Shown here in pieces: positions 26,487 to 40,489 of a stretch of 62,000 nt of DNA. The notes under the pieces are model-generated. The model did not search any database, was not told the DNA's origin, and saw nothing but the letters and a program-made list of their open reading frames with translations. This DNA is from Chrysomallon squamiferum. Lineage: Eukaryota; Mollusca; Gastropoda; Neomphalida; Peltospiridae. Position numbers and translations under genes: made by a program. Positions within the stretch are counted from its first letter, which is position 1. Each line of letters opens with the position of its first letter. The stretch covers positions 27,370,744 to 27,432,743 of the forward strand of contig CM022670.1 of assembly GCA_012295275.1 (NCBI GenBank). Reading direction: 5' to 3'.

Positions 26487-29310
26487 AAAAAAAATGACCA
26501 TGTAAGGCATGCTAGAATTAAGTGCCAATTTCTGACTTTGGGATTATGAAATTGTTGGAATTTTCTACAATTCACCATTTTAGAATGCTTTTATACTAAT
26601 TAAACTAATTAAAGTCATTTACAGTTAAAACTCATATGTTGAGAGCTATGGAACCATTGGTGAAAAATAATGAAATGTTGACAGTAGAGTAACATGATAT
26701 ATTAAATTACATTTTTTAAAAAGATATAAAAAAATAACATATCATAATTATAATAATAAGGAACAAAAATAAAAGAGAAAGGTTTTTGGTTAAGTATTAC
26801 ATCTGAAAAGAATATCATCATAATTCTTATGTTGAATTTTACTAACTGAATGGTTATGATGAATTTTACTAACTTACTTGTTTAAATTAAATTATGCATA
26901 CACCTGCATACACAAATACTCGCACACATGCATACTAACATAGACTTATATACTGTCTATCACATGCATGCACATTTAGATGAACAAACATGCTGGTACA
27001 ACAACAACAACAACATTGTGACACACACACACACATGCACACACACACAGAAAAAAAAGAATTTGCTTTAAACACAAACTGAACCTAAATTTCCTCAACT
27101 TAAATAGCAAACTTTAGTGAAATTAATGTTATTACTGTTTAGAATTTCTCTCCTGCTTCTGGCGCTGAAATAAGAGATGATGAGCTTGTTGTGAAGATGT
27201 TTCAGGTGACCAGTAAGCGAAGTCACAGACACACCAAGTCCATCTCCTCAAAATCACTCATGTATGTGATGCAGTGCGCCGATGAATGGCAGAGAAAGAG
27301 CAACCCACTCAATTCAGTTTGTGTCCTGTCCAAGTGAGTCGAAAAAGTATTGTTTTTAATCTGTTGTTTGTGTCCTGTCCATGTGAGTCGAAAAAGTATT
27401 GTTTTTAAATCTGTTCAGTTTGTGTCCTGTCCATGTGAGTCGAAAAAGTATTGTTTTTAATCTGTTGTTTGTGTCCTGTCCAAGTGAGTCGAAAAAGTAT
27501 TGTTTGAAATCTGTTGTTTGTGTCCTGTCCAAGTGAGTCGAAAAAGTATTGTTTGAAATCTGTTGTTTGTGTCCTGTCCAAGTGAGTCAAAAAAGTATTG
27601 TTTGAAATCTATTGTTTGCATCCTGTCCAAATGAGTCCAACAAATGTAGTCTAAAATCTATTGTTTGTGTTTCTGTCAAAGTGAGTTGAAAATATATTGT
27701 TTAAAATCTATTGTTTGTGTTTCTGTCAAAGTGAGTCGAAAAAGTATTGTTTAAAATATATTGTTTGTGTTTCTGTACAAGTAAGTTGAAAAAATATTGA
27801 TTAAAATGTATGGTTTGTGCTTTTGTACAAGTGAGTGGCAAAAATATTGTTTAAAATCATGTCCAAGTAAATCACAAAGTATATTATGTTTTTGTGTAAG
27901 TAAGTAGAAAAAAATATTCTATAAAATATTATCTGAGTCAGTGGTGACAATCTTGTTTTCTTGTTTATGTCATGTTCAAATTATTGTTTTGTATTTTGTT
28001 CAAGAAAGACACAAAAATAGTGTTTAAATATATATCAAAGTGACACACATAGTAGGTGTAATTTTTGAGTAAGCAGTAAAATAGTTTAAAATAACTAGGA
28101 AAAAATTGTGTGAATGACACAGAAATTAAACAAATATATATATATATATATTTATTTTCTAAATACACAGTGTTCTGTTGTGTCCAATAACAGAAAATAT
28201 TTAAAATTTTCTTTGATGGTACAAATCTCTTAATACATTTGGATATTTCCAAGTTATATTTTTTATTTGTTATTAATTACTAGTTTCCTTATAATAAAGT
28301 ATAACAATTATTATGTATTTTTTCGGAAAAATAATGTTCACACATTCAAATTATATATAAGAATGATAATTTGATTAAAAACTAATATATTTTAAATATT
28401 TTGTTGGTTTTGAAGGGATGGGTGTATGAGAACAGGGATTTACTGCAGTATCTGTATTTGCTGTGACCAGCTGAAGATTGATGGTGAAGTGGATGTTTTC
28501 AATGCTGTGCGTCTCATAAAAAGAAACAGACCTCAACTAGTACCGAGTCTAGTAAGTTTAGATTTTCAGTATCTAATAAACAGAAAAAAAAGGTCTTCAC
28601 CTCAGTTTTAGAATATGTAACAGTTCTCCTCAAAGGAAGTTTTAGAAAAGCTATTCTGCTATTTGTAATTAAAAAATTACCCACATAGATAATGTACAAA
28701 TTAAAATACCAAAATTTAAAACTGCCTAACTTTCTGCAGACATCCTGCAGGTTAAAACTGTTTAAATTTTACACAATGTTTATTGTTTTCAGGATGAGTA
28801 TCGCTACATCTACCAATTCATGTCAGAGTATGTACAATCGAAATGTGCTAGACCAAGAATAATCATAACAGGAGCTGAGGGTCAAGCCACAAACTACGCC
28901 TTTGAAGACCCTCGGGGAAACGACAGCTACTCCACTGATGACACAGCCTCGCCAAGAAGCAGTCGCTCAGGCAGTTTTGACACAGCCGATGATGATCAGA
29001 TGGACATGTTTCTGGCTGACAACATGGTAACATACATTTCATGTCTCAGTTGTCTGCTCAGGACAATGCATTTGTGACCAGGGAGAGTTTGTCTTCTTCA
29101 GACAGTCTGTGTGGATTTGAAACAGCTAGTGAGACAAATAATAGTAAATGTGTGTCACCAGATGAGATTTTGATTCAGAATTCACAGTTTAGTTTTGAGA
29201 AAAATAACAATCTTGCAGCAGGTAATGTAAATGGTTCTGGTCAGTATTACAAAGCCAAAAGTTCAATTCCAGTTCTTACTTTCAAAACAGAGTCATTGGA
29301 CTATGGTTAA
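7158..29310 (+). CDS. receptor-type protein tyrosine phosphatase, degenerate D1 and D2 domains, 5'-partial
   Basis: Twelve exons: 7158-7255, 8099-8230, 10957-11108, 15433-15568, 18066-18215, 19747-19825, 20464-20543, 21176-21307, 23133-23255, 27143-27333, 28416-28551, 28793-29026 or beyond. All have AG/GT borders and matching phases, giving about 547 residues plus a tail. The family comprises membrane receptors that dephosphorylate phosphotyrosine through D1, while D2 is usually regulatory. D1 is recognised from GPNNRTVAAFWHMVW, QQCEKYW, the signature HCRCGGGRTAVF and QYCVIYD; D2 from ENRSKSR, FINAVYID, FLATQWP and DGCMRTGIYC. D1 keeps Cys-x5-Arg, but the WPD loop reads HFEMIGFHDNE, so the general-acid Asp is not in place, and the first Gln of the QTxxQ loop is Arg. 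D2 has Ser at the Cys position (VLSKDGCMRTG). I infer weak or no catalysis and a scaffold or substrate-trapping role. The ectodomain, membrane segment and start of D1 are not in view. The closest relatives are probably kappa/mu-like receptors, but the subfamily is unsure. Confidence 0.85.
7316..7530. repeat. (ATT)n array in phosphatase intron 1 of the window
   Basis: Imperfect ATT/ACT triplets about 60 bp after the exon ending at 7255. The rest of this intron, to 8098, is AT-rich with no other feature seen. Confidence 0.85.
8330..8800. repeat. degenerate tandem repeat in phosphatase intron
   Basis: Phrases such as TGTAGACTGA, AGTAGATTAAA and ATATATAGATATA recur every few tens of bases with much divergence. 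It begins about 100 bp after the exon ending at 8230. The remainder of the intron, to 10956, is AT-rich without recognised features. Confidence 0.5.
10957..11108 (+). CDS. phosphatase D1 exon with the altered WPD loop and the catalytic His-Cys
   Basis: This exon encodes the segment from EGSSEQRIVKHF through GPVLVHC. The usual FxxWPDHG loop reads FEMIGFHDNE, so Trp-Pro-Asp is replaced by Ile-Gly-Phe. The exon ends CAC TGC AG and joins in phase 2 to 15433, giving the signature HC-R-CGGG-R-TA. The split lies inside the P-loop, as it does in D2 (27143-27333 with 28416-28551). Confidence 0.85.
11111..11297. repeat. 31-bp minisatellite starting at the splice donor
   Basis: A unit beginning ATTACCTGTGAACACC recurs every 31 bp at 11111, 11142, 11173, 11204, 11235 and 11266. 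It begins inside the donor sequence GTATTACCTG of the exon ending at 11108. Degenerate relatives containing TACCATTTT and TTACCTGT continue to about 11800. Confidence 0.85.
11298..11800. repeat. degenerate continuation of the 31-bp minisatellite
   Basis: Irregularly spaced ATACCATTTT, TTATTACCTGT and TTTTGTTACAT phrases, evidently decayed copies of the neighbouring array. The following stretch to about 14400 is AT-rich intron with no gene recognised. Confidence 0.5.
13790..13900. repeat. possible decayed tRNA-derived SINE
   Basis: The stretch contains GGTTCAAACCTC, which fits the B-box consensus GWTCRANNC, within a patch less AT-rich than its surroundings. I could not see a convincing A-box or a poly-A tail, so this is only suggestive. 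Confidence 0.25.
14400..14850. repeat. degenerate ~55-60-bp tandem repeat in phosphatase intron
   Basis: Recurring phrases CCAGTTC(A/T)GTAA, AGACAATAATACTGTC and AAACAAT(G/T)CTTCCAG appear at intervals of tens of bases. The copies are well diverged. The frames over it are repeat artefacts. Confidence 0.55.
15598..17850. repeat. 2.25-kb minisatellite of 35-bp units
   Basis: The unit reads roughly GTGAACTGAAAGTGAGATGG followed by AAGAGTGGAATGACA, 35 bp, in about 60 copies. It starts about 30 bp after the exon ending at 15568. The plus (sense) strand is strongly purine-rich. A higher-order period of 175 bp (five units) is visible: the variant AAAAGTTATATGAAAGTGAA occurs at 15801 and again at 15976. 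Between about 16300 and 17500 the units are irregular and chimeric, which may be real turnover or an assembly problem. The 183-codon minus-strand frame (17275-17826) is produced by the repeat. Confidence 0.95.
18840..18962. repeat. short element with 10-bp inverted ends and a B-box-like motif
   Basis: AAATCAATAG near 18845 is matched by CTATTGATTT near 18949, as inverted ends around 100 bp. Read on the minus strand the interior contains AGTTTGAATCTC, close to a tRNA T-arm/B-box. It may be a tiny MITE or a decayed tRNA-like SINE. No target duplication was confirmed. Confidence 0.3.
19339..19421. repeat. (CT)n array upstream of the 79-nt exon
   Basis: About 41 uninterrupted CT units in the intron before the exon at 19747. 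Complementary in sequence to the (GA)n array at 20007-20109 on the other side of that exon. Confidence 0.95.
19582..19660. repeat. (GT)n-rich array upstream of the 79-nt exon
   Basis: Interrupted GTGT repeats about 90 bp before the exon at 19747. Complementary to the short (AC)n tract at 19865-19886 just after it. Confidence 0.9.
19747..19825 (+). CDS. small phosphatase exon (start of D2, KNRY-loop region)
   Basis: 79 nt, phase 0 in and phase 1 out. It encodes the residues leading into D2, including ENRSKSRDIMMLP, which corresponds to the phosphotyrosine-recognition loop region (normally KNRY). It joins to 20464 to give LPPERARPYL. Its length is not a multiple of three, so skipping it would shift the frame. 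It sits inside nested complementary dinucleotide arrays. Confidence 0.8.
20007..20109. repeat. (GA)n array downstream of the 79-nt exon
   Basis: Impure GAGA/GAAA sequence becomes pure (AG)n from about 20048 to 20109. It is complementary to the (CT)n array at 19339-19421. Confidence 0.95.
21600..21660. repeat. ATT/GTT short tandem repeat
   Basis: An 18-20-bp phrase TTATTATGATTATTATTGTT is repeated in the intron after the exon ending at 21307. The surrounding intron, to 23132, is AT-rich with poly-T and TA tracts (22100-22160) and no other feature. Confidence 0.7.
22280..22382. repeat. (ATT)n array
   Basis: Nearly pure ATT triplets in the phosphatase intron between 21307 and 23133. Confidence 0.9.
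23783..24001. repeat. inverted trinucleotide cluster (AAT)n ... (CAA)n ... (TTG)n ... (ATT)n
   Basis: A pure (AAT)n run at about 23783-23843 is followed by AACAAC repeats, then TTGTTGTTG at about 23920, then (ATT)n at about 23977-24000. Outer and inner arms are mutually complementary, so a single strand could fold back. It lies in the phosphatase intron 23256-27142. Confidence 0.75.
24500..24880. repeat. degenerate tandem repeat built on ATAGATATATTT
   Basis: Phrases ACATTTTAGATAGA, GATATATTT and AAATTTTAGATAG recur with poor conservation over about 380 bp within the same intron. Confidence 0.5.
25559..25715. repeat. (ATT)n arrays
   Basis: Two adjoining blocks of ATT triplets (about 25559-25660 and 25672-25714). 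The rest of this intron, to 27142, is AT-rich with poly-A/T and a TAAA tract near 26450-26490. Confidence 0.85.
27143..27333 (+). CDS. phosphatase D2 exon ending at the Cys-to-Ser P-loop position
   Basis: The exon encodes D2 residues from NFSPASGAEIRDD to SVCVLS plus two bases of the next codon. The final VLSK aligns with the VHCS of active domains, so the nucleophilic Cys is Ser (TCC against TGC in D1). The WPD-loop region is also unrecognisable. Its last 18 coding bases and donor GTGAGTC are the first copy of the repeat that follows in the intron. Confidence 0.8.
27316..27952 (+). repeat. ~49-bp minisatellite repeat with conserved tail, copy A of a dispersed family
   Basis: A unit containing TTTGTGTCCTGTCCAAGTGA recurs at 27321, 27370, 27422, 27471, 27520 and 27569. 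More diverged copies (TTTGTGTTTCTGTACAAG) reach about 27835. A non-repetitive tail follows at about 27837-27952, carrying AATCATGTCCAAG, TTTTTGTGTAAG and ATCTGAGTCAGTGGTGA. The same core and tail, inverted, are found in the TFIIS gene at 35058-35300. The family is unnamed as far as I can tell. The structure recalls non-autonomous elements with minisatellite cores, but I see no transposase or defined ends. Confidence 0.75.
28793..29310 (+). CDS. phosphatase 3'-terminal coding region with a frame break at 29027
   Basis: It encodes the end of D2 (DEYRYIYQFMSEYV) and an acidic, Ser-rich tail through FLADNM at 29026. In the unspliced frame the protein ends at 29075-29077 after a further short stretch. 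In another frame, 29050-29310 encodes a coding-like Ser/Asn-rich tail of 86 residues ending at a stop. The sequence from 29027 starts GTAACA and has CAG at 29047-29049 and again at 29059-29061. Removing 23 or 35 nt restores the frame in either case. This may be an exceptionally short intron, an indel, or a fortuitous downstream frame. Confidence 0.65.
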
Positions 29311-32300
29311 ATGGATGACTTTGTAGCCATTATGTCCATGAATCTAAAATGTTTTGAGATCTACAAAACACAGCAATGGTAACTCAAGATCTTTTGAGAT
29401 ACAGATTGTTAGAACGTGTATGAAGATAAATTGGTGACTCTAGAAAGATAAAATTTTAACAAAAGCTTATATGAAGATAAAATGATAGAATTTATTTCAA
29501 ATGAAGCTATTGAAAGAATAAGATGTAGACACCTTCAGCACTTGATGCATTACACAGTAGAATGTTTTGCTAAATCTACTTATGAACATGTATGAATAGA
29601 ACAAATTAATTTTCCAGAAACACGTGTGTATGTGTTGAAATTTAATTAAAAACATTTACTTGTATATTAATCTAATTATAATTATAATATATTTTATGAA
29701 AATGGAGATATAAAAACTGAGCAGTCACGTTACACATTCCAGTATGTAACATGCAACATGCAGTTCAAATAAATTACTCTTTTCTTTTAACACAATATGA
29801 TGCTAACAGTTTTCACAAATCAAGTATATAATTTTATTTGGAGTCTTTATAAGCACATTCCCAGAAGCTGGTACATGCATTTCAATATCAAACACTGAAC
29901 ATTCTCTGCCTGCAGATAAATAAATAATTAAATAAACTACTTCATTCTGTTATATTTTTTTTTTTTCATATTATTTATCAAAAGGTCTTCAGTACCGAAA
30001 GCAAATTTGTTTACTTTGTAATATTTGAGAAGTTCACAAGTTTTAACTTGTTTTTCAGTTCAAAGTAGAATTAGGCAGACTTTAATTCAGCTGATTAATT
30101 ATGCATATTTCGAGAAATTAGGCACATAAATCAAAAATGTGGAAGCTAATCTACACTGTAGAGGAAGGTGTCAGCTAATAGTGCTAATTACTTTGGAGTC
30201 TGGACTATAAAATGCTGATTTGTCAAGAAAATGGATGTCATAGTTCACTATTAGCTCTTTTTTTAAAATATATATTTTGCTCTTCTTTCAATGTATATTT
30301 GTCACTTCAAACAATTGACAACAAGATTGTTCAGTTTGTGTCTAATAAAACAGATTATTTTTTAAAAGTTTAGCAAATATTTAATAATAATAATAATAAT
30401 AATAAAATAACAAGAACAACAATTTATGATTAATGTTGCATTCATATTATATACTTTAATTATAAATAAAATAAGACGCACGCACAAATAATATAATAAT
30501 AAAAAATATTTATGTTTTTCAAAATGAAAACCATACTACATGAAAAATTCATAACAAACATATTAAAGTTTGCAGCTTTGTTTGCCTCAAAATGGGTGCC
30601 TTTTGAAAAGGAAATAATTTTTCTTTTGGTGCCTATTCACAGAATTCATTTTCTCGTGAAGTGTTACTTTCATAACAATCATTCCAATTTAAATAATCAA
30701 ATTTTTGTTTTATTTAATTTCATTTCATTATTTTATTTTATTCTGCTCTATTTTAGTTTACTTTACTTTATTTTAATTAGATAAAAAAAAAATAGTTCAT
30801 GTATTTGGTTTTTGTGACAATCGAATATGGAGGTGATGTCACAGTATTCCCTCTATATGCACCACCTTTTACCTATATTTATTGTTCTTCTCAGTTTCTA
30901 TATGTGTAAATACTAAGAAAGTAAAAACTATGTGAGTAGCTCATACTTGTTATGTTTAATATACTGAACTCAAATCTCAGTTAATTTCATTTACATTACA
31001 CAACCATTTAAAACATGTTTATCTCAGTTTTCTCATTTCTGTTATATATCACCTAACTGCTGATAATAATGCAAGCACTTTTTGTGTTGAACCCATGCAA
31101 AACTATTTGTAAAATGAACTGATGTCTTTAAAATAAAGTTTGTGATTTGTTTTAAATTCTTGTTTTTTCAGCTTTTATAGGGCTCCATTTATGTTTCTTG
31201 TTGTTCCTCCTTTTTTTTTTTTTTTTTTTCCCTTTCTGTAACATTTGGTAGTATAAACAAATTATTTAGATCTATTTTGTTTATTTGCAAGTTATTGTTT
31301 TATATATTAAAAGCAACCAGGCTTTGTTAATCAACATCACAACTATATAGGCAAAAGAAAAAATAAAATAATAATAAAATTGTTTTTTTTAAATTACGGC
31401 ATTATTTATTTTGGAATAATTTCTGTATTGCTTTGCTATATTATTAACAAAGTTTGACCAGACAAGTAAAACAATGATTTTAAAGTGAACAAAAGGTTTT
31501 TAAATCATTTGTTAGTATCATCAAAGGTACACTTAAAAGGAAAAATTGTGCATACAGAGTATTTATTTATTTGTTGTGGGATTTTTATAATTAATTTTAC
31601 TGGATTTTATTATAGGGTTTAATGTGTGTATGTGCTTGCATTGCATGTGTATGAGTATACAGATGTGAATATTTAAATATATATATATGTGTGTGTGTGT
31701 GTGTGTACATAAATGTGAACTCTCTGTACTTAGAACTGTTGTACACATAAAACAAACCTAGTAACTGAATCTTAAAATTTCAACACAAGCACACACTTAA
31801 GTACATTCTTCTGTAACATTTTTTTCTCAAATGTTTTATAAATACATTGGTGAGCACCAAGGCTTTTTATAATTTTAACTTTATTGTTAACAATAAACTG
31901 AAATTTGTATTTTATTGTAATTTATTTTATTTCAGTATTATTATCATTATTAATCTTATCAGAGTATTTTGTTCTCTGATCGTTTAAGTGTATATTTATT
32001 ATCTGTCAATGTCATGGTTGTGATCGTTGCAAAACATAAAATGCTCACATATTTACTTAATATATTTTTGGTACTTCATCAATTTTTTTAATGTACTTTT
32101 TGAAGTTGGAAACTTTTTGTGGGCTTTTTTTTTAATTTATTAATTTGTTGATTCATATATAATCATTGAACATATATAAATGATAATTTCAATGATCACA
32201 GCAACCATTTTAATAAGAATATCATGTTCAGTATAAAATTTATTTTTCAAAATTTATGTGTAGTAGCTTAGGCACCTTTTATTAATAAATGGTAATATAT

Positions 32301-34236
32301 TAGTGATATATTACTTTTCAGTATGTGACTGAATATTGCCAATAAATGTCTCACTCCAAACATTTTTAATACCATTTTTTATACATTTTATTATGTGGTC
32401 TTAAATAAAAGTTGTATGAAAGATCACTTTGTTTTGATTTTTACAAAAACAAATGTCGTATTTGTTTGTCTAGGAAAGAATACATTTTGTGCTTTGGTTA
32501 TTGAAAGCTGGTTCTGATCAACTTGCTTTATAGTTTGTTGCAAGATATATTTATTTACAATATGTATTAACAAAATGAAAAAGCCACAGAAATTTCAAAA
32601 CATTACCTTTTAATCAGAATGATAAACAGGATGAGCATGAAAACATATACAAACATGAGTATTTACATTTTTTTTATTTCTCCAAACATTTATACATAAA
32701 TGTCAGAATCAAATAATCTCCTACAGTTAAAATCTAATTTTCTGTGACAATAGAATTCTATGCTTTTTATTTTTAAAACCTTTTAACAGTGACATATAAA
32801 TTTAATGAAACTATTATTAAAATATCCACTTCTGTATGTATAATAAAAAAAATAAAAAAAACCACAATGAAAATAACTAATACAAATTTGTAAAATAAAA
32901 GTTGAATTTACAAATCTTTGATTATTTTCTTTTGTGCTGTGAAGATTTAAATTTTTAATGCTGCAATTTCAACCTCAAAATATCTGATGCTTTACTTTAT
33001 TCAAAATATAAGCCAAACTGTAACCTGAACCAGCATTAGCTCTGGACTTTTGGGCTTAATTCTAAAACAGTGCGTTCTGTTATCTCTAAACACTTTAATA
33101 ATTTACAAAATAATGTATCTTCAACATGAAACAAAATTTCCCTGAAATTCTGAAGTTATGCCAAACTAAAATAACATTGTAATTTTGGAACTGTAGCATT
33201 ATGCTGTTCTTGAAGCTCCAAAAATGTACTTTCTGGAAAAATCCTCAACTGAAATTCAAAAGCTAATACTGGATCAACTTAGAAATTCAAAACAATTTAC
33301 ATAATCGTAAACTCAGTAAAAAATCTAATGGAATGACTATAATACTATTGTATGGACTCACTTCAACTTTAAGTTTTTATTGTAATGAATTACAGAAACA
33401 GTTAATGATAACCACCATCCACAAACACAAATGGAAATTCAAATCCTGAACAGATTTGAAAGAATAATTTTTCGTCTGTCAAACAGACAACTTTAAACTT
33501 GTTAATTAACATGATGATTACTCAATTTGAGTATGAAACAGCTTTGCTCAGAGGAGGATTAACCGTTTGATTTTAATGTAGAATATCAATGCAACAAATA
33601 TATAAAATCTGGATTTAGAAAACAATAATATTAATAATTAATAAAAAAAAAGAACTTGCCACATAACAAGAAAAAAATAAACATTGCTCTGGGATGCTAT
33701 ATCTATTTCACAACGAATGTTAAAAAAAAAAAAAAAAAAAGTTAATGTATGCAAATCCTACATGAAAACTTAACAAACTGTTTCTGTCATATCCAGCATA
33801 ACATATGTTAACAAATATTAACAGCAATGAGAACAGATCTTCGGTTATATTACACAACTCTTTCTTCAGAGCACTACACAAAGCAGACCTCTCATCAAAC
33901 AACTCGAACACAAAAGAGGCATGGACCGTTCTTCAGTTTTTCAGAAGCAAAGGCTCTTTTTTTAATTTTTTTTATCTTCTTGTTCTTCTTTTTTCATCTT
34001 TATTTTTGTTTAAATTGATGAAAATTTATATTAAAAAAAAGAAGAGAAAAGCAAAAAAAAAATAAATGAAGAGAGATTTTCCTTTACTGTTGGCAAGATG
34101 TTATCATCTGACTCAATCCAGTTAGTGAGTATTACAAGTAACACCTTGATTTTTCTGTTCTGAAGTCCACGTTCTGACGTCTGCAGATTAAACAGATCCC
34201 CAAATGATGACGTTTTGGTGGTGTTAGCAATTTCTG
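29311..34236. other. 3' region between phosphatase and TFIIS genes
   Basis: Convergent 3' ends face each other here. AATAAA signals on the plus strand occur at 29769-29774 and 31132-31137; the latter is followed by T/G-rich sequence and is a good poly(A) candidate. On the minus strand AATAAA at 33999-34004 lies about 230 nt past the TFIIS stop. A short (AAT)n run occurs at about 30385-30404 and TG repeats at about 31685-31706. I saw no further gene. Confidence 0.5.
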
Positions 34237-39555
<5,319 letters not shown>

Positions 39556-39960
39556 GACTGTAAGTCAATTACTGCAAGACTATGAAAATTACTCCAACTC
39601 TGTAAAGTATCCGGAAGTAGATTTAAAAGGTTTTTAGTGCTTAATGAATTATGGGAAATCGTATGATAATATCCTCTAACTTATTATTCGAGATATGACA
39701 AAATTAAAATTATCAAAAATGTATATTTAAAATAAATAAAACCTATATAGGAATACAGGAATAAATGTATTCCGCAAGGGCAATAAATTAAATGATTTAG
39801 GTTATCAGTTACTATGAGATGTACATGGACCGAATACCTTAGCTCTCAGTTTGTATCCATTTGACTCTCAAGATTACAATTTCTGGATTTTTATCAGATA
39901 GTAATTATTTTAACTTATTATTGTTATACACAAACATGTTGCCTTTATTTTGTTTAAACA

Positions 39961-40021
<61 letters not shown>

Positions 40022-40489
40022 TAAAAATAATAATAATAATAATTACATCATATTCGCGATTATTAAATAATGCATGTTAAATAGATGAAATAATCAAACA
40101 TTTTGTATAATTATTATAACTATTCACGAATACTTTTCAACTGTCAGATGCAGAATACTCTGAATAGCAGCCTGTGTTCGTGTAGAATAAAATGCAGGTG
40201 AATGGAGATGATGCCTAACAAGCTAAGGTATGGGTGATTCACTATAAATTTTGATTTAAAAAGAAACAAAAGGAAGAAAATATCTTCAGTCGCCATAACT
40301 CCACATCGTCAGCATAAGCAAATATTGAAATAAAATCCAAAAGATTCAGAAGATATTGTAATAAGTAATTTCTTAAAGAAAGTACTTTATAGAGATTAAA
40401 ACGCTTGGTGTCATTCTAATTTTTTCCCCGTGATATTTTCTGCAGGTACAGAACTGTGGTAATGTGCGAAAAAGTACAATTATTTAGTT
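39556..40489. promoter_or_regulatory. divergent promoter region, TFIIS (minus) and ITGB1BP1 (plus)
   Basis: The two start codons are 934 bp apart, back to back. CCGGAAGT, the ETS/GABP consensus, lies at 39611-39618, 56 bp above the TFIIS ATG. An (AAT)n array occupies about 39961-40043. No TATA box can be singled out in such AT-rich DNA. That expression of the two genes is shared is inference only. Confidence 0.5.
39961..40043. repeat. (AAT)n array inside the divergent promoter
   Basis: Pure AAT triplets, with a short break near 40020. Confidence 0.9.

Noticed and set aside
11109-27850. Tandem arrays as a CRISPR locus
   Set aside because: Units are contiguous without unique spacers, and the context is animal introns.
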